DNA of 50,975 nt from a virus, in IMG/VR virus record IMGVR_UViG_3300021178_000004, positions 1 through 50,975 of that record. One strand, given 5' to 3'. Below are positions 1 to 6,552 of this stretch, piece by piece. The number at the start of each line of letters is the position of its first letter. Within the stretch, counting starts at the first letter, position 1. Made by a program: the position numbers and the translations under genes. A model generated the notes under the pieces. The model did not search any database, had not been told where the DNA came from, and was given only the letters and a program-made list of their open reading frames with translations.

Positions 1-36
1 AATTCCTCGAGTATCTTTAGCCGTTATTGTGTTCAT
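1..36 (-). CDS. 5' fragment of the junction-spanning 52-aa gene (full copy at 50726..50884)
   Basis: The ATG at 36-34 on the minus strand overlaps the stop of the upstream gene (ATGA) and has GAGG just upstream. The frame runs off the left edge of the window only because the circle was cut inside the gene. The intact copy is at the right end. Confidence 0.8.
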   Translation of the reverse strand, partial: MNTITAKDTRGI

Positions 37-127
37 GTTGTCCTCGGTGGTGGATCGCCCATTAGCTGGGCGGTTAGGCCGCGTTGGGCGAGGGCGGCCT
101 GACGGCGCTGGCGATCAGCTAGGGCGG
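1..127. repeat. Left copy of 127-bp terminal direct repeat
   Basis: Bases 1-127 are identical to 50849-50975. A repeat of exactly 127 bases at both ends is what a de Bruijn assembler leaves when it closes a circle with k=127. The molecule is therefore circular or circularly permuted, and the unique length is about 50,848 bp. A biological terminal repeat of this exact length is less likely. Confidence 0.93.
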
Positions 128-449
128 CAAGGGAGACCCTTGGGTCAGAGGACATTCCCTCCTTTGGTATGTATCGGCGCCAGACAGTTCGGACATACTC
201 AGACTGACAACCGACTTCAGCAGCAATCTGTGATGAGGTCCAGCCAGGATGCTCGACACGAAGGGCTATGATTTGCTTGGTCTTCGAGGACATAGGATTC
301 AAAAGCCAGTCCTCACATTGCGGACAGGGGTGGGCTTGCCGTGAGAGGCGAGGGAGCCGGCTGGTTCGGTTAGGATGGTAGCAGTTGAGGCAGAGAAAGA
401 GGCTTTGTTTGGAACATCGATGATAGAGCCTGTCTGAGCGATCTGCCAC
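33..449 (-). CDS. Zinc-ribbon plus helix-turn-helix protein (possibly frameshifted at its N-terminus)
   Basis: The protein is up to 138 aa. It has a CxxC...CxxC zinc ribbon (Cys20/23 and Cys42/45) followed by a helix-turn-helix-like stretch (residues about 58-92, with TSSQIAAEVGCQSEYVRTVW) and a basic C-terminal tail. This looks like a small DNA-binding protein; no named family is recognised. The stop overlaps the next gene (ATGA). The upstream half overlaps the ORF at 299..502 in another frame, and that ORF has the better ribosome site. The true start could be the internal ATG at 293, or the two ORFs could be one gene interrupted by a one-base shift near 405-415. The zinc ligands lie in the overlap, which favours this frame there. 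Confidence 0.6.
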   Translation of the reverse strand: MADRSDRLYHRCSKQSLFLCLNCYHPNRTSRLPRLSRQAHPCPQCEDWLLNPMSSKTKQIIALRVEHPGWTSSQIAAEVGCQSEYVRTVWRRYIPKEGMSSDPRVSLAALADRQRRQAALAQRGLTAQLMGDPPPRTT

Positions 450-502
450 TGACCGTCGAGTTGCATATAGGTAGGGACGGAGAGTTGGATGCGATCAACC
501 AT
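299..502 (-). CDS. Small ORF with strong ribosome site, overlapping the zinc-ribbon gene
   Basis: This 67-aa frame starts at an ATG preceded by GGAGGAGG at good spacing and overlaps the previous stop by 8 bases, so translation very probably starts here. The second half lies over the zinc-ribbon sequence of the other frame and looks low in complexity (Ser/Thr/Ala/Pro). The first 33 residues may be the real N-terminus of the zinc-ribbon protein. No family is recognised. Confidence 0.45.
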   Translation of the reverse strand: MVDRIQLSVPTYMQLDGQWQIAQTGSIIDVPNKASFSASTATILTEPAGSLASHGKPTPVRNVRTGF

Positions 503-743
503 GAAGGGCCTCCTCCATACCAGGGCCAAGGAGCAAGGGTGGATTAATAAGCTCATCCATGATATCAATCCTTGCATGGCCAAAGAGCATGAGGTCAGTC
601 TGCATCTCAGCTACTCGACGAACCAACTCGTCCTCATGCTTCGCCAGTTCCTTGGTTGCCAGCCGACACCAGCGATGCATTTCCTTCCACTCTTGGCGGG
701 TGGTGGTTCGCTTGACCTTAGCGGGGTCGAAGTAGAGCTTCAT
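495..743 (-). CDS. Small hypothetical protein of the packaging operon
   Basis: An 82-aa charged, helical protein starting at an ATG with AGGAG six bases upstream. It follows the proline-rich gene by one base and overlaps the next start. There is no transmembrane segment and no recognised domain. Its place between TerL and portal, read through the circle, suggests a head-assembly or accessory role (inference). Confidence 0.7.
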   Translation of the reverse strand: MKLYFDPAKVKRTTTRQEWKEMHRWCRLATKELAKHEDELVRRVAEMQTDLMLFGHARIDIMDELINPPLLLGPGMEEALHG

Positions 744-744
744 G

Positions 745-936
745 CTACGCTCCTAACAATGTCTTCTGCCCCAACTGCCCAGCCTCAGGCGTGGACCCTG
801 TGCCGAGGAAGGTAGGGAAGAAGGATTGGCGTTTGGGCTTGGAGCCGGGGGTGGTTTGGGCGCCGAACATCGGTGGGGGCGGAGGGGCGTTGGGAACCTG
901 GGGGAGGGTGCCTTGCGGCGGTGCGGCGAAGCTCAT
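745..936 (-). CDS. Small proline-rich phage protein next to TerL
   Basis: A 63-aa protein whose ATG overlaps the TerL stop (ATGA). It contains a run of five prolines (residues about 18-22), a KPKRQSFFPTFLGT segment and ends in GQKTLLGA. Short proline-rich proteins with a terminal KTLLG-like motif are common beside the terminase and portal genes of podoviruses; their role is unknown. An in-frame upstream ATG exists at 957 but lacks the overlap with TerL. Confidence 0.75.
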   Translation of the reverse strand: MSFAAPPQGTLPQVPNAPPPPPMFGAQTTPGSKPKRQSFFPTFLGTGSTPEAGQLGQKTLLGA

Positions 937-2471
937 GCGGCTACAGGCTCCATCCATTCGCGACTGTATGGGTCGTATTCGCTCTCCACCATCGGCTTCT
1001 GCGGGCCTTCGCCGCCGCTATGGGCGGCCTTCGCTATAGGCAGCGCAAAGGTTTCTGCCAGCGCATCGACATCATCCGGCGAAGGCTTCCCCTCCCGCAT
1101 CATGACTTCCTTCGAGGTCAGGATGATCTCATCGCGGTTGTTGAGGGTATAGGTGATGGAGAGGAGTTGGGCTTTGAGGTCTTGGTCGAATGGGATAGCT
1201 CCGGTCTTGAGCCAGCGGCGAAGGGCACCGTACATACCCGCGCGGAGGTTAGCGAACTTTTCGCCAAGGCCATCGATGTCGGAGATGGTGTTCTTGGAGC
1301 CGAAGAGGACTTCGTAGACGAAGAGACGGAGCCTGCGGCAGTTGTCCACGACGCCACCGCCGACACCACCGCCGTCGATGAAGACAGCGTCGGCATGGAG
1401 GCGATCGGCGAGTTCGAAGGTCTTTGTCGCTAGGGCGACGGTATCGAGGCCTTGGTAGCGCTCACGATGGATGCTCCTGGCATCTCGACCCTTGCGAGGG
1501 AAGAGGACGGAGGAGTTGACCCCGAACCGTGCCACGTCAACGCCGATAGCCAAAGGAGCAGAGGGGTCTGTATGAACCTCCCGCAGCATTGCCTCTTCCA
1601 CCTCCGCTGCATTGAAGAACTCCATTTCGCCAGTTCTGGGGAACTCGCCCTTGACGCGGATGCGAACGAAGTCGGAATCGTCGCCATAGGCTTCTATCCA
1701 GCGGCGGATTTGTTCTTTGTTGGTGAAGGAGACCGTACGCGAATCAACCTTGTTGAAATGCCAGTATGCTCCAAACCTACCTCCAGGGGCACACTCTCTA
1801 AAGCGTCCTGTGTTGCGAGTAGGATTTCCAAACACGCACCAGATGATCTGGGTGTTGGCATCGGTGAGGGCTCCTTCGGTAGTCTCCCAGATCAGGTCCG
1901 GGATGGCTGAGGCCTCGTCGAAGATGACGATAATTCGGCGGCCTTGGTTGTGGAGTCCGGCAAATGCCTCGGTGTTCCGCTCGGACCACGGGACCATATC
2001 GATTCGCCAGGTCTTCTCGTCCTCGATCGTCCCGCCTTTGTAGAAGATCGCTGTGGCGGTGAACTCGAACATGGCCTTGCCGATGAACATCGAGAACCAC
2101 TTCCCGAGTTCGGGCCAGGTCTTTGTCTTCAGCTGGGTCTCTGTGTTGGCGGTAACGACGCCACGGGTATGCGGGAAGGTGGAGATGCCCCAGATGATGA
2201 TCCAGGCGACGAGGGCAGATTTACCTACACCATGGCCTGAGGCGGTGGCTTCTTGGATGGCCATAGAGATGACGGTATCGACACTGTAGCCAGCGCGAAG
2301 GCGTTCACCAATTCTGGTGAGGACCCCAGCTTGCCAGTCCTCAGGGCCTTCATCTTTCTCGATCGGGGTGTCGGGCTCGCCCCAAGGGAAAGCCCCATAG
2401 ACGAAGCCAAGGGGATCGAGGGAGACCTCGCCGAGCCATTCGGTTAGGGTTGGCTGGGAGGGGGCTAGCAC
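933..2471 (-). CDS. terL: Terminase large subunit
   Basis: This is the DNA packaging motor: an ATPase plus headful or cos nuclease that docks on the portal. The 512-aa protein has the usual length. Visible motifs are Walker A SGHGVGKS (residues about 78-85), Walker B IIVIFDEASAIPD (Asp185-Glu186), and RNase H-like nuclease acidic residues in AIGVDVARFG (Asp311), VFIDGGGVGGGVVD (Asp366) and DDVDALAE near the C-terminus. It starts at GTG 2471, overlapping the upstream stop by seven bases. It lies downstream of the TerS candidate and upstream of the small proline-rich gene. The motifs leave little doubt about the function. Confidence 0.97.
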   Translation of the reverse strand: MLAPSQPTLTEWLGEVSLDPLGFVYGAFPWGEPDTPIEKDEGPEDWQAGVLTRIGERLRAGYSVDTVISMAIQEATASGHGVGKSALVAWIIIWGISTFPHTRGVVTANTETQLKTKTWPELGKWFSMFIGKAMFEFTATAIFYKGGTIEDEKTWRIDMVPWSERNTEAFAGLHNQGRRIIVIFDEASAIPDLIWETTEGALTDANTQIIWCVFGNPTRNTGRFRECAPGGRFGAYWHFNKVDSRTVSFTNKEQIRRWIEAYGDDSDFVRIRVKGEFPRTGEMEFFNAAEVEEAMLREVHTDPSAPLAIGVDVARFGVNSSVLFPRKGRDARSIHRERYQGLDTVALATKTFELADRLHADAVFIDGGGVGGGVVDNCRRLRLFVYEVLFGSKNTISDIDGLGEKFANLRAGMYGALRRWLKTGAIPFDQDLKAQLLSITYTLNNRDEIILTSKEVMMREGKPSPDDVDALAETFALPIAKAAHSGGEGPQKPMVESEYDPYSREWMEPVAA

Positions 2472-2737
2472 GTTGGCTCGTAGGTTGCTTGAGTGAGCCT
2501 ACCAACTATGATTGGCCCGTAATCAGAACCGTAGTTATAGCCATGGGTCATACCTAGCTGCTCATAGGTAGCTTGGCCATTGATGCACTCGATTCGGATA
2601 TCGCTATTGGCCATGACGTGTAGGGTACTGGAGTACAGCAAGGCCTCATGAATCTCAATTATAGTTGGCCAAGGCTCGGCTGCTTCGATACCATCCGGGT
2701 ACCAGTTGAAGAGCATAAGATGGTCTCGATTGCTCAT
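2465..2737 (-). CDS. Hypothetical protein between TerS and TerL
   Basis: A 90-aa acidic protein. Its ATG overlaps the stop of the TerS candidate (ATGA) and its stop overlaps the TerL start, so the three are translationally coupled. There is no signal peptide or membrane segment, and I recognise no domain. Confidence 0.72.
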   Translation of the reverse strand: MSNRDHLMLFNWYPDGIEAAEPWPTIIEIHEALLYSSTLHVMANSDIRIECINGQATYEQLGMTHGYNYGSDYGPIIVGRLTQATYEPTC

Positions 2738-3555
2738 GCAGTCCTACGAGTGACCAGCCCCGGCTGGGTCGAAGGGGGTTGGAGGGCCGGGGCTGGTCTC
2801 ACGACAGAGGGAGGCGAACTGTCGTGAATTAGAACTGGCCGGGGCGAGGCTGACACGGCCTCCTTCCCGTTTCCGGAAGCCCCGGCCAGAGCATCACCAA
2901 GGAGAGTCGGCGGACTCACTGGTGCTGCGGGGGGAGAGTGTTCGATGACCTTCAGGCGGCTGCGCTGAACGGCCTTCTGGAGTTGAGAGGCGAAGTCAAC
3001 GTTGACGTTGAGGGCAACGGATCGCTTGGCGAGGCCAACGCGGTCTGCGGCATCGCGGGAGGCCTTGAGCAAGACGGCCCAGGGGATGTCGTCGTCCTCG
3101 GCATCGAGGGCCGCGTCGAGCTTGTCAGCAATCAGCTGCTCGGCCTTCATGCCGTTGGTGAGGATTAGGTTGTTGTATTCGCTGATGGTGTCGGCGGCGT
3201 TGGCCTCGATCAGGCCGAGCTTCGCAGCGATCAGTTCCTTGAAGGCCGGATCGACCTTGAGGGTCTCGATACGGGATTGGCTGTAGCCAGTGAGGACTCC
3301 GATATCGTGGACGGGCAATCCGGTGGCCACCAGCAAGGCAAGCCGGTGATGCGCATGGCGTAGCCGCCGCACCGCCGGCAGCCTCGCCCGCTTCAGGCCT
3401 TTAACGTCTTCGGCTGTGAGTTCTCTGATTCCGAGAACCTCGTAGCCTCGTCCTCTGACTCCTGCCATGGCCTTTCCAAGAATTGTAGCTTCGCCAGCGT
3501 CGGCTTGACTCTGCGGTCTCGGTCCCGCCGGAACTCCCGCTCGGTATCGCGCCAA
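2734..3555 (-). CDS. terS: Terminase small subunit candidate
   Basis: A 273-aa protein located one small gene upstream of TerL, where TerS is expected. Residues about 60-100 carry a helix-turn-helix-like segment (GLPVHDIGVLTGYSQSRIET), followed by a helical oligomerisation-type region and a proline-rich, disordered C-terminus (residues about 205-273). This fits TerS, which recognises the pac or cos site and hands DNA to TerL. The longest frame starts at TTG 3555, nine bases after the stop of the 53-aa gene. An ATG at 3468 (244 aa) is an alternative, with only a weak purine run upstream. The assignment rests on position and the HTH, not on a catalytic motif. Confidence 0.8.
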   Translation of the reverse strand: MARYRAGVPAGPRPQSQADAGEATILGKAMAGVRGRGYEVLGIRELTAEDVKGLKRARLPAVRRLRHAHHRLALLVATGLPVHDIGVLTGYSQSRIETLKVDPAFKELIAAKLGLIEANAADTISEYNNLILTNGMKAEQLIADKLDAALDAEDDDIPWAVLLKASRDAADRVGLAKRSVALNVNVDFASQLQKAVQRSRLKVIEHSPPAAPVSPPTLLGDALAGASGNGKEAVSASPRPVLIHDSSPPSVVRPAPALQPPSTQPGLVTRRTA

Positions 3556-3564
3556 TGCCGCAAG

Positions 3565-3726
3565 CTATCCTCGTAATGCTGCTACGATGCATCGCCAACC
3601 TAGGCTTAGCATCTCACCTCGGCTCATCCGCCAGCGTGTGCTAACCTCAGGGTTGAGATCATGGATATACAGCAACCCGTCATTATACTTCACGTGCGGA
3701 CCAGTCGGATGCCAGAACAAAGTCAT
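3565..3726 (-). CDS. 53-aa hypothetical protein, first gene of the late arm
   Basis: Minus-strand ORF missed by a length cut-off. It starts at ATG 3726 with GGAGG five bases upstream and ends with TAG at 3565. The product begins MTLFWHPTGPHVKYNDG and is rich in Trp and Arg. It lies just ahead of the TerS candidate and downstream of the proposed late promoter, so it would be the first cistron of the late transcript. No family is recognised. Confidence 0.7.
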   Translation of the reverse strand: MTLFWHPTGPHVKYNDGLLYIHDLNPEVSTRWRMSRGEMLSLGWRCIVAALRG

Positions 3727-4074
3727 TCTCGCCTCCACTTACTCCATCATCCCGCATTCTCCTACAACCCTCGCCTGAATTCAACCACTATCTTCACTCC
3801 AACGACCACCTTTATAGCTCTCAAAGGTATGGGCGTGAAGTTTCACATCATTTGCGCGGACAAGGACGCCCCCGCGCGAGAGGCCGGACTTTTGGCCCCA
3901 CCCCCGTCAAGAGTGGCTGGAGGGACATAGTGTGGCGGCGAGGCCACAGTTGCGTGGGGCGCATGGGTGCTATGCGAAATGAGCGTGCGGTTGGCCATAA
4001 TTCGGCCGCAATCGGGGCGGACCATTGGCGGGTCGATTGGCGGGGGATGGCCCCGCGAGACATAGGAGGCTAAG
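3727..4074. other. Divergent intergenic region between late and early arms
   Basis: This 348-base region holds no convincing gene. The minus strand carries a plausible sigma70-type promoter (3811..3839) with a GTGAA-GT-TTCAC dyad at 3835-3846. The plus strand has a good ribosome site (AGGAGG at 4065-4070) for the gene at 4075, but I found no clear plus-strand promoter. A short plus frame ending at 4073 contains a GHNS motif seen at the start of many rhizobial GapR-type proteins; see rejected items. Confidence 0.6.
3811..3839 (-). promoter_or_regulatory. Candidate late promoter, minus strand
   Basis: Read on the minus strand: TTCACG (3839-3834), 17 bases, TATAAA (3816-3811). The -10 matches the consensus at five of six positions and the -35 at four of six. 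A palindrome GTGAA-N2-TTCAC (3835-3846) covers the -35 element and could be an operator. The site lies about 85 bases upstream of the first late gene. Confidence 0.45.
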
Positions 4075-4374
4075 ATGGCGGACAACGAATACGTGAACAT
4101 CAGCGTCGAGGATTTCAGCGAGACGGTCCAGGCCCTCGCCGCGATCGATCGCGAGATGTACAAGGCGCACAAGGCGCACAAGGCGAAGCTCTTGGCGGCA
4201 ATCCAGGCCGAAGTGCCGATGCCGCTCGGGAAAGAGATTAAGTACACGGCCTACACGCGGTGGGGCCAATGGCAGATGGTCGTCGGCGACAAGGCCGTGG
4301 TCAAGCAGGCGAGCAATCGCCCAAGCTTGGCGGACTTCCTGGCCCAGCAACAGGCACATGGGAGGGCAGTCTAA
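4075..4374 (+). CDS. Hypothetical protein, first gene of the early arm
   Basis: A 99-aa protein starting at an ATG with AGGAGG upstream. It has a short tandem repeat YKAHKAHKAKLL (residues about 30-41) and a basic central part. There is no membrane segment or recognised domain. It is followed directly by a 27-aa membrane peptide and then a terminator, so the pair forms its own short transcription unit. As the most promoter-proximal early gene it might act on the host (inference only). Confidence 0.78.
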   Translation: MADNEYVNISVEDFSETVQALAAIDREMYKAHKAHKAKLLAAIQAEVPMPLGKEIKYTAYTRWGQWQMVVGDKAVVKQASNRPSLADFLAQQQAHGRAV

Positions 4375-4458
4375 ATGGCAGCCTATTTCTTCATGGGCGG
4401 GATAAGCGGGGCAGTGTTTACTCTTATCCTAGTCGGGCTAGTATTGCGCCGTTCCTAG
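4375..4458 (+). CDS. 27-aa single-span membrane peptide
   Basis: The ATG directly abuts the TAA of the preceding gene and GGGAGGG lies about 10 bases upstream. The product MAAYFFMGGISGAVFTLILV followed by GLVLRRS is one hydrophobic helix with a basic tail, with the positive end predicted inside. It is too short for length-filtered gene calls. No family is known to me. Confidence 0.55.
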   Translation: MAAYFFMGGISGAVFTLILVGLVLRRS

Positions 4459-4497
4459 TCCGTTCCAAATCGGCCAGCGAAGCCCGCTGGCGCATTC

Positions 4498-4532
4498 AGG
4501 GCCGTTGGGGATAGCACCCTAGCGGCCCTTTC
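4498..4532 (+). terminator. Hairpin terminator after the first early unit
   Basis: AGGGCCG (4498-4504) pairs with CGGCCCT (4523-4529), with an inner GGG/CCC pairing, followed by TTCC. The U-tract is weak. It separates the two-gene unit from the gene-poor stretch. Confidence 0.5.
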
Positions 4533-4881
4533 CATTTATAGGGCCAGTGGCTTCGCCAAGCCCGGCAACATGCCCTGCAACTCCCGTGATCGCCCCGTGC
4601 TCTCGCTCTCCGGCCCCCCTGGCCTTCCCCTCACTCGCTCAATCTGTCCGACCCTGGCTTGGCTTCCAAAGCCTTGGTCCTCGCGTCCTGGCTTAAGCTG
4701 GCTTGCTTCCAAAATTATTTTTGAACCGTTTAGACCAACCAAGGCCCCAGGACCGGCTTCAAGGCTTGGTCCAAGCCAAGGGCCAAGGCCACCCTGGGAC
4801 AGATTGAGCGAGTTAGGGGGCGGTTAGAGGGGAAGCAGGGCGTGCCAATGGGAAGGCTAGGGGAACCGTAGCGGAATGGGA
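4533..4881. other. Gene-free region with a large inverted repeat (possible replication origin)
   Basis: No credible coding frame is visible. The segment 4626-4820 is bounded by long inverted arms. CTCGCTCAATCTGTCC (4634-4649) is the exact reverse complement of 4797-4812, and pairing extends outward through C-rich and G-rich ends with one mismatch. Between the arms lie several GGCTTGG, CCTTGG and CCAAGCC blocks and an AT-rich core at 4709-4731 (aaaattatttttgaa). Dyads and iterated blocks around an AT-rich core are typical of origins. A transcribed giant hairpin is the other option. Confidence 0.5.
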
Positions 4882-4910
4882 TTGATTTAACCTGCGATCT
4901 GTGGTACAAT
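4882..4910 (+). promoter_or_regulatory. Sigma70-type early promoter
   Basis: TTGATT (4882-4887), 17 bases, TACAAT (4905-4910). Ten bases after the -10 the leader reads TACAATGGAG. The same layout recurs at 9196..9224. It drives the genes from 4997 onward. Confidence 0.75.
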
Positions 4911-4996
4911 CTAACCTACAATGGAGAAAGGCGATGGACTGCGCATGCAAGTTCGTGTCGAAAGCTGGCGCAGCCACGAGCTAGAGGACCGAGAGC

Positions 4997-5311
4997 ATGA
5001 TACCGCAATGGAGAATGCTACATCCAAGGATGACCGAGGAGCATCTTGGGCTGTTACCTGCAATGCTGGATACGCTTGACCCTGCATCGGCGCGGGAGCA
5101 GCTTCACAGAGGCTACTCTCATGGTGGCGGCTGGAGGCCATTCAAGGGCTGCAAGCTCAACGACGACAACAGCCTAAGCTATCCTGGTGATCCTGATACC
5201 ATGCCGATGGCTCAAGCCCAACTCGGCGATGAGCTAATAGTCTTCTACCAGCACGCTTGGGTCGCTGTGATCCAGCCGGATAGAAGCTATGAAGTCTGTA
5301 GAATGGACTAG
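4997..5311 (+). CDS. Conserved small phage protein, function unknown
   Basis: A 104-aa soluble protein with a conserved-looking core: GYSHGGGWRPFKG (residues about 38-50), SLSYPGDP, then an amphipathic C-terminus ending YEVCRMD. Proteins of this type occur in rhizobial phages and prophages; no function is known to me. The start at 4997 has a purine-rich stretch upstream, and ATG 5030 is possible. It is the first clear gene behind the 4882 promoter. Confidence 0.75.
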   Translation: MIPQWRMLHPRMTEEHLGLLPAMLDTLDPASAREQLHRGYSHGGGWRPFKGCKLNDDNSLSYPGDPDTMPMAQAQLGDELIVFYQHAWVAVIQPDRSYEVCRMD

Positions 5312-5315
5312 AGCC

Positions 5316-5528
5316 ATGACCTCAACCGACCCTGACGTAACAGCAGCTATCAGAGAGGACAACGGTCTATACGACCTGGGCTGGTATCTAGGCTGGAACC
5401 CTACCTGCAAGCACGCTACCCTTGATGGCAAGTTCACCGCCAAGCAACTGCGAGCAATCGCGGATCATATGGATAAATATCGACTGCTTGGCGGTCACGA
5501 AATCGTGAACCCGATCACGCGATCGTGA
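5316..5528 (+). CDS. Hypothetical 70-aa protein
   Basis: Starts at ATG 5316, four bases after the preceding stop; an upstream in-frame ATG at 5289 would overlap that gene. The sequence is globular, with a YDLGWYLGWNPTC segment and a helical second half (KQLRAIADHMDKY). No domain is recognised. It is the last gene before the 5530 promoter. Confidence 0.65.
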   Translation: MTSTDPDVTAAIREDNGLYDLGWYLGWNPTCKHATLDGKFTAKQLRAIADHMDKYRLLGGHEIVNPITRS

Positions 5529-5529
5529 A

Positions 5530-5558
5530 TAGACACAGGCTCTGGCCTGTGCTACACT
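5530..5558 (+). promoter_or_regulatory. Promoter with an inverted repeat in its spacer
   Basis: TAGACA (5530-5535), 17 bases, TACACT (5553-5558). The spacer contains CACAGGC-TCTG-GCCTGTG (5534-5551), a perfect 7-bp-arm dyad that could be a repressor operator. It is followed by a long structured leader and the 218-aa gene. Confidence 0.5.
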
Positions 5559-5764
5559 ACCCCTAACAAGTCGGCAACCCCTCCCCACCTAATCCGGGCC
5601 TGATCCCGGTAGCTGCGCCAAGAGCAAGGTCTCGCGTAGCTCTTGGCGCAGTGGATTGTACCGCCAAGTTTCACTGAAGGTGTGACTTGCCCGTGCAATC
5701 CCGCTAGCACGGCTGACTAGCCTAGCAACCTAGCAGCCAAATCAGCGGCTAACTGGAGAAGACA
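5559..5764 (+). ncRNA. Structured 5' leader with several strong hairpins
   Basis: About 200 bases without a gene. Hairpins in order: CCGGG/CCCGG (5594-5598 with 5605-5609); a perfect 13-bp stem CTGCGCCAAGAGC (5613-5625) with its complement at 5639-5651 and a 13-base loop; CCGTGC/GCACGG (5691-5696 with 5707-5712); and weaker pairing of GGCT and AGCC blocks at 5711-5745. No U-tract follows the 13-bp stem, so simple termination is unlikely. It ends at the ribosome site GGAG of the gene at 5765. It may be a regulatory leader or a stable small RNA. Confidence 0.45.
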
Positions 5765-6421
5765 ATGGCTGGAATCCTACAATCCGGCGTAGACGGCAAA
5801 CACGGTAAAGGCGATATCTACGCTATCGCCATTACTAAGGCCAAGAAGGAGCTTGAGATCAACACAGGCGACCTTCCTGCTGAAGCTTTCATTGAAATCG
5901 TCGCCCTCGGCCTGAAGACCTTCCTCAACAAGGGCATGGGGGACGTGAAGACAAAGGACTTGGAAGGCGAAGCTCTTGCGAAGTCCCAAGAGCAAGCCCT
6001 GAAGTTCGCCAATGAGAACCTCGCTAAGCTGCTCTCTGGTGATTTCAAGCGCAGCGCAAGCAAGGCTGCCAAGGTCGCTGGCAAGGTCATGACCGAGGCC
6101 AAGCGCCTTGCTCGTAACTTCATCAAAGATACCCTGAAGGCCCAAGGCCATAAGGTCAGCCACTACCCTGCGGCTGAGATCACCAAAGCCGCAGTTGCTA
6201 CCATCGAGGCCGATCCATCCTGGATTAGGATGGCCGAGGAATCCCTCGCCCAAGCGGCTAAGCAGAAGACCACCGTGGATATCTCCGCTATCAAGGTGGA
6301 CCCGAAGCTCGTCGCGAAGGCGGAGAGCAAGAGGAAGGACAAGCCTCTGTCTGCAACGCAGGCTGGGATCGCCGCTCCCCGTGCTCGGCCGCAAGGCGGG
6401 ATCGGCGGGCGGCCTCACTAA
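5765..6421 (+). CDS. Lysine- and alanine-rich hypothetical protein
   Basis: A 218-aa basic protein of mostly predicted helix, with a C-terminal tail rich in Arg, Gly and Pro (residues about 190-218). It starts at ATG 5765 with GGAG eight bases upstream. I recognise no enzyme motif or membrane segment. The charge and Ala/Lys-rich helices would suit a nucleic-acid-associated protein (inference). It sits alone between its own promoter and long leader and a pair of downstream hairpins, so it appears to be a separately regulated, probably abundant early product. Confidence 0.8.
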   Translation: MAGILQSGVDGKHGKGDIYAIAITKAKKELEINTGDLPAEAFIEIVALGLKTFLNKGMGDVKTKDLEGEALAKSQEQALKFANENLAKLLSGDFKRSASKAAKVAGKVMTEAKRLARNFIKDTLKAQGHKVSHYPAAEITKAAVATIEADPSWIRMAEESLAQAAKQKTTVDISAIKVDPKLVAKAESKRKDKPLSATQAGIAAPRARPQGGIGGRPH

Positions 6422-6438
6422 CTAGCGCCAGCAGCGCA

Positions 6439-6544
6439 CCCATGCGTAGCAATGAGCGAGGGCATACCGGACGGACCGGCTCCTATGCTCAGGATACGCA
6501 TGGGATTTCTCTAACAGGGAGGGGGAGCAAGTCTTCCCCTCCCT
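6439..6544 (+). ncRNA. Two consecutive hairpins between genes
   Basis: First element 6439-6504: CCCATGCGTA pairs with TACGCATGGG, enclosing GCATA/TATGC and an inner CCGG-ACGGA-CCGG, which gives a long stacked stem. Second element 6516-6544: AGGGAGGGG pairs with CCCCTCCCT (9 bp) around an 11-base loop. The second ends just before the GAGG of the next gene. Terminator, attenuator or processed RNA are all possible; neither stem has a good U-tract. Confidence 0.5.
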
Positions 6545-6552
6545 TCGAGGCA

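Noticed and set aside
3852-4073. Plus-strand ORF with a GHNS motif (AVGHNSAAIGADHWR) before the first early gene
   Set aside because: GHNS begins many rhizobial GapR/DUF2312 proteins, but the rest does not match that family, no ribosome site is convincing, and the frame ends after a few residues. Possibly a decayed remnant.
4536-4827. ORFs on both strands within the inverted-repeat region
   Set aside because: Low-complexity frames produced by the repeat blocks; no ribosome sites.
4921-5079. 52-aa frame starting at the ATG of the TACAATGGAG leader
   Set aside because: This ATG is part of the conserved promoter leader and supplies the GGAG; the frame overlaps the gene at 4997 and its product looks unnatural. 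A 16-aa frame at 4934 is equally uncertain.
5777-6418. 213-aa minus-strand ORF opposite the 218-aa gene
   Set aside because: Almost exact mirror of the plus gene, which has promoter, leader and ribosome site.
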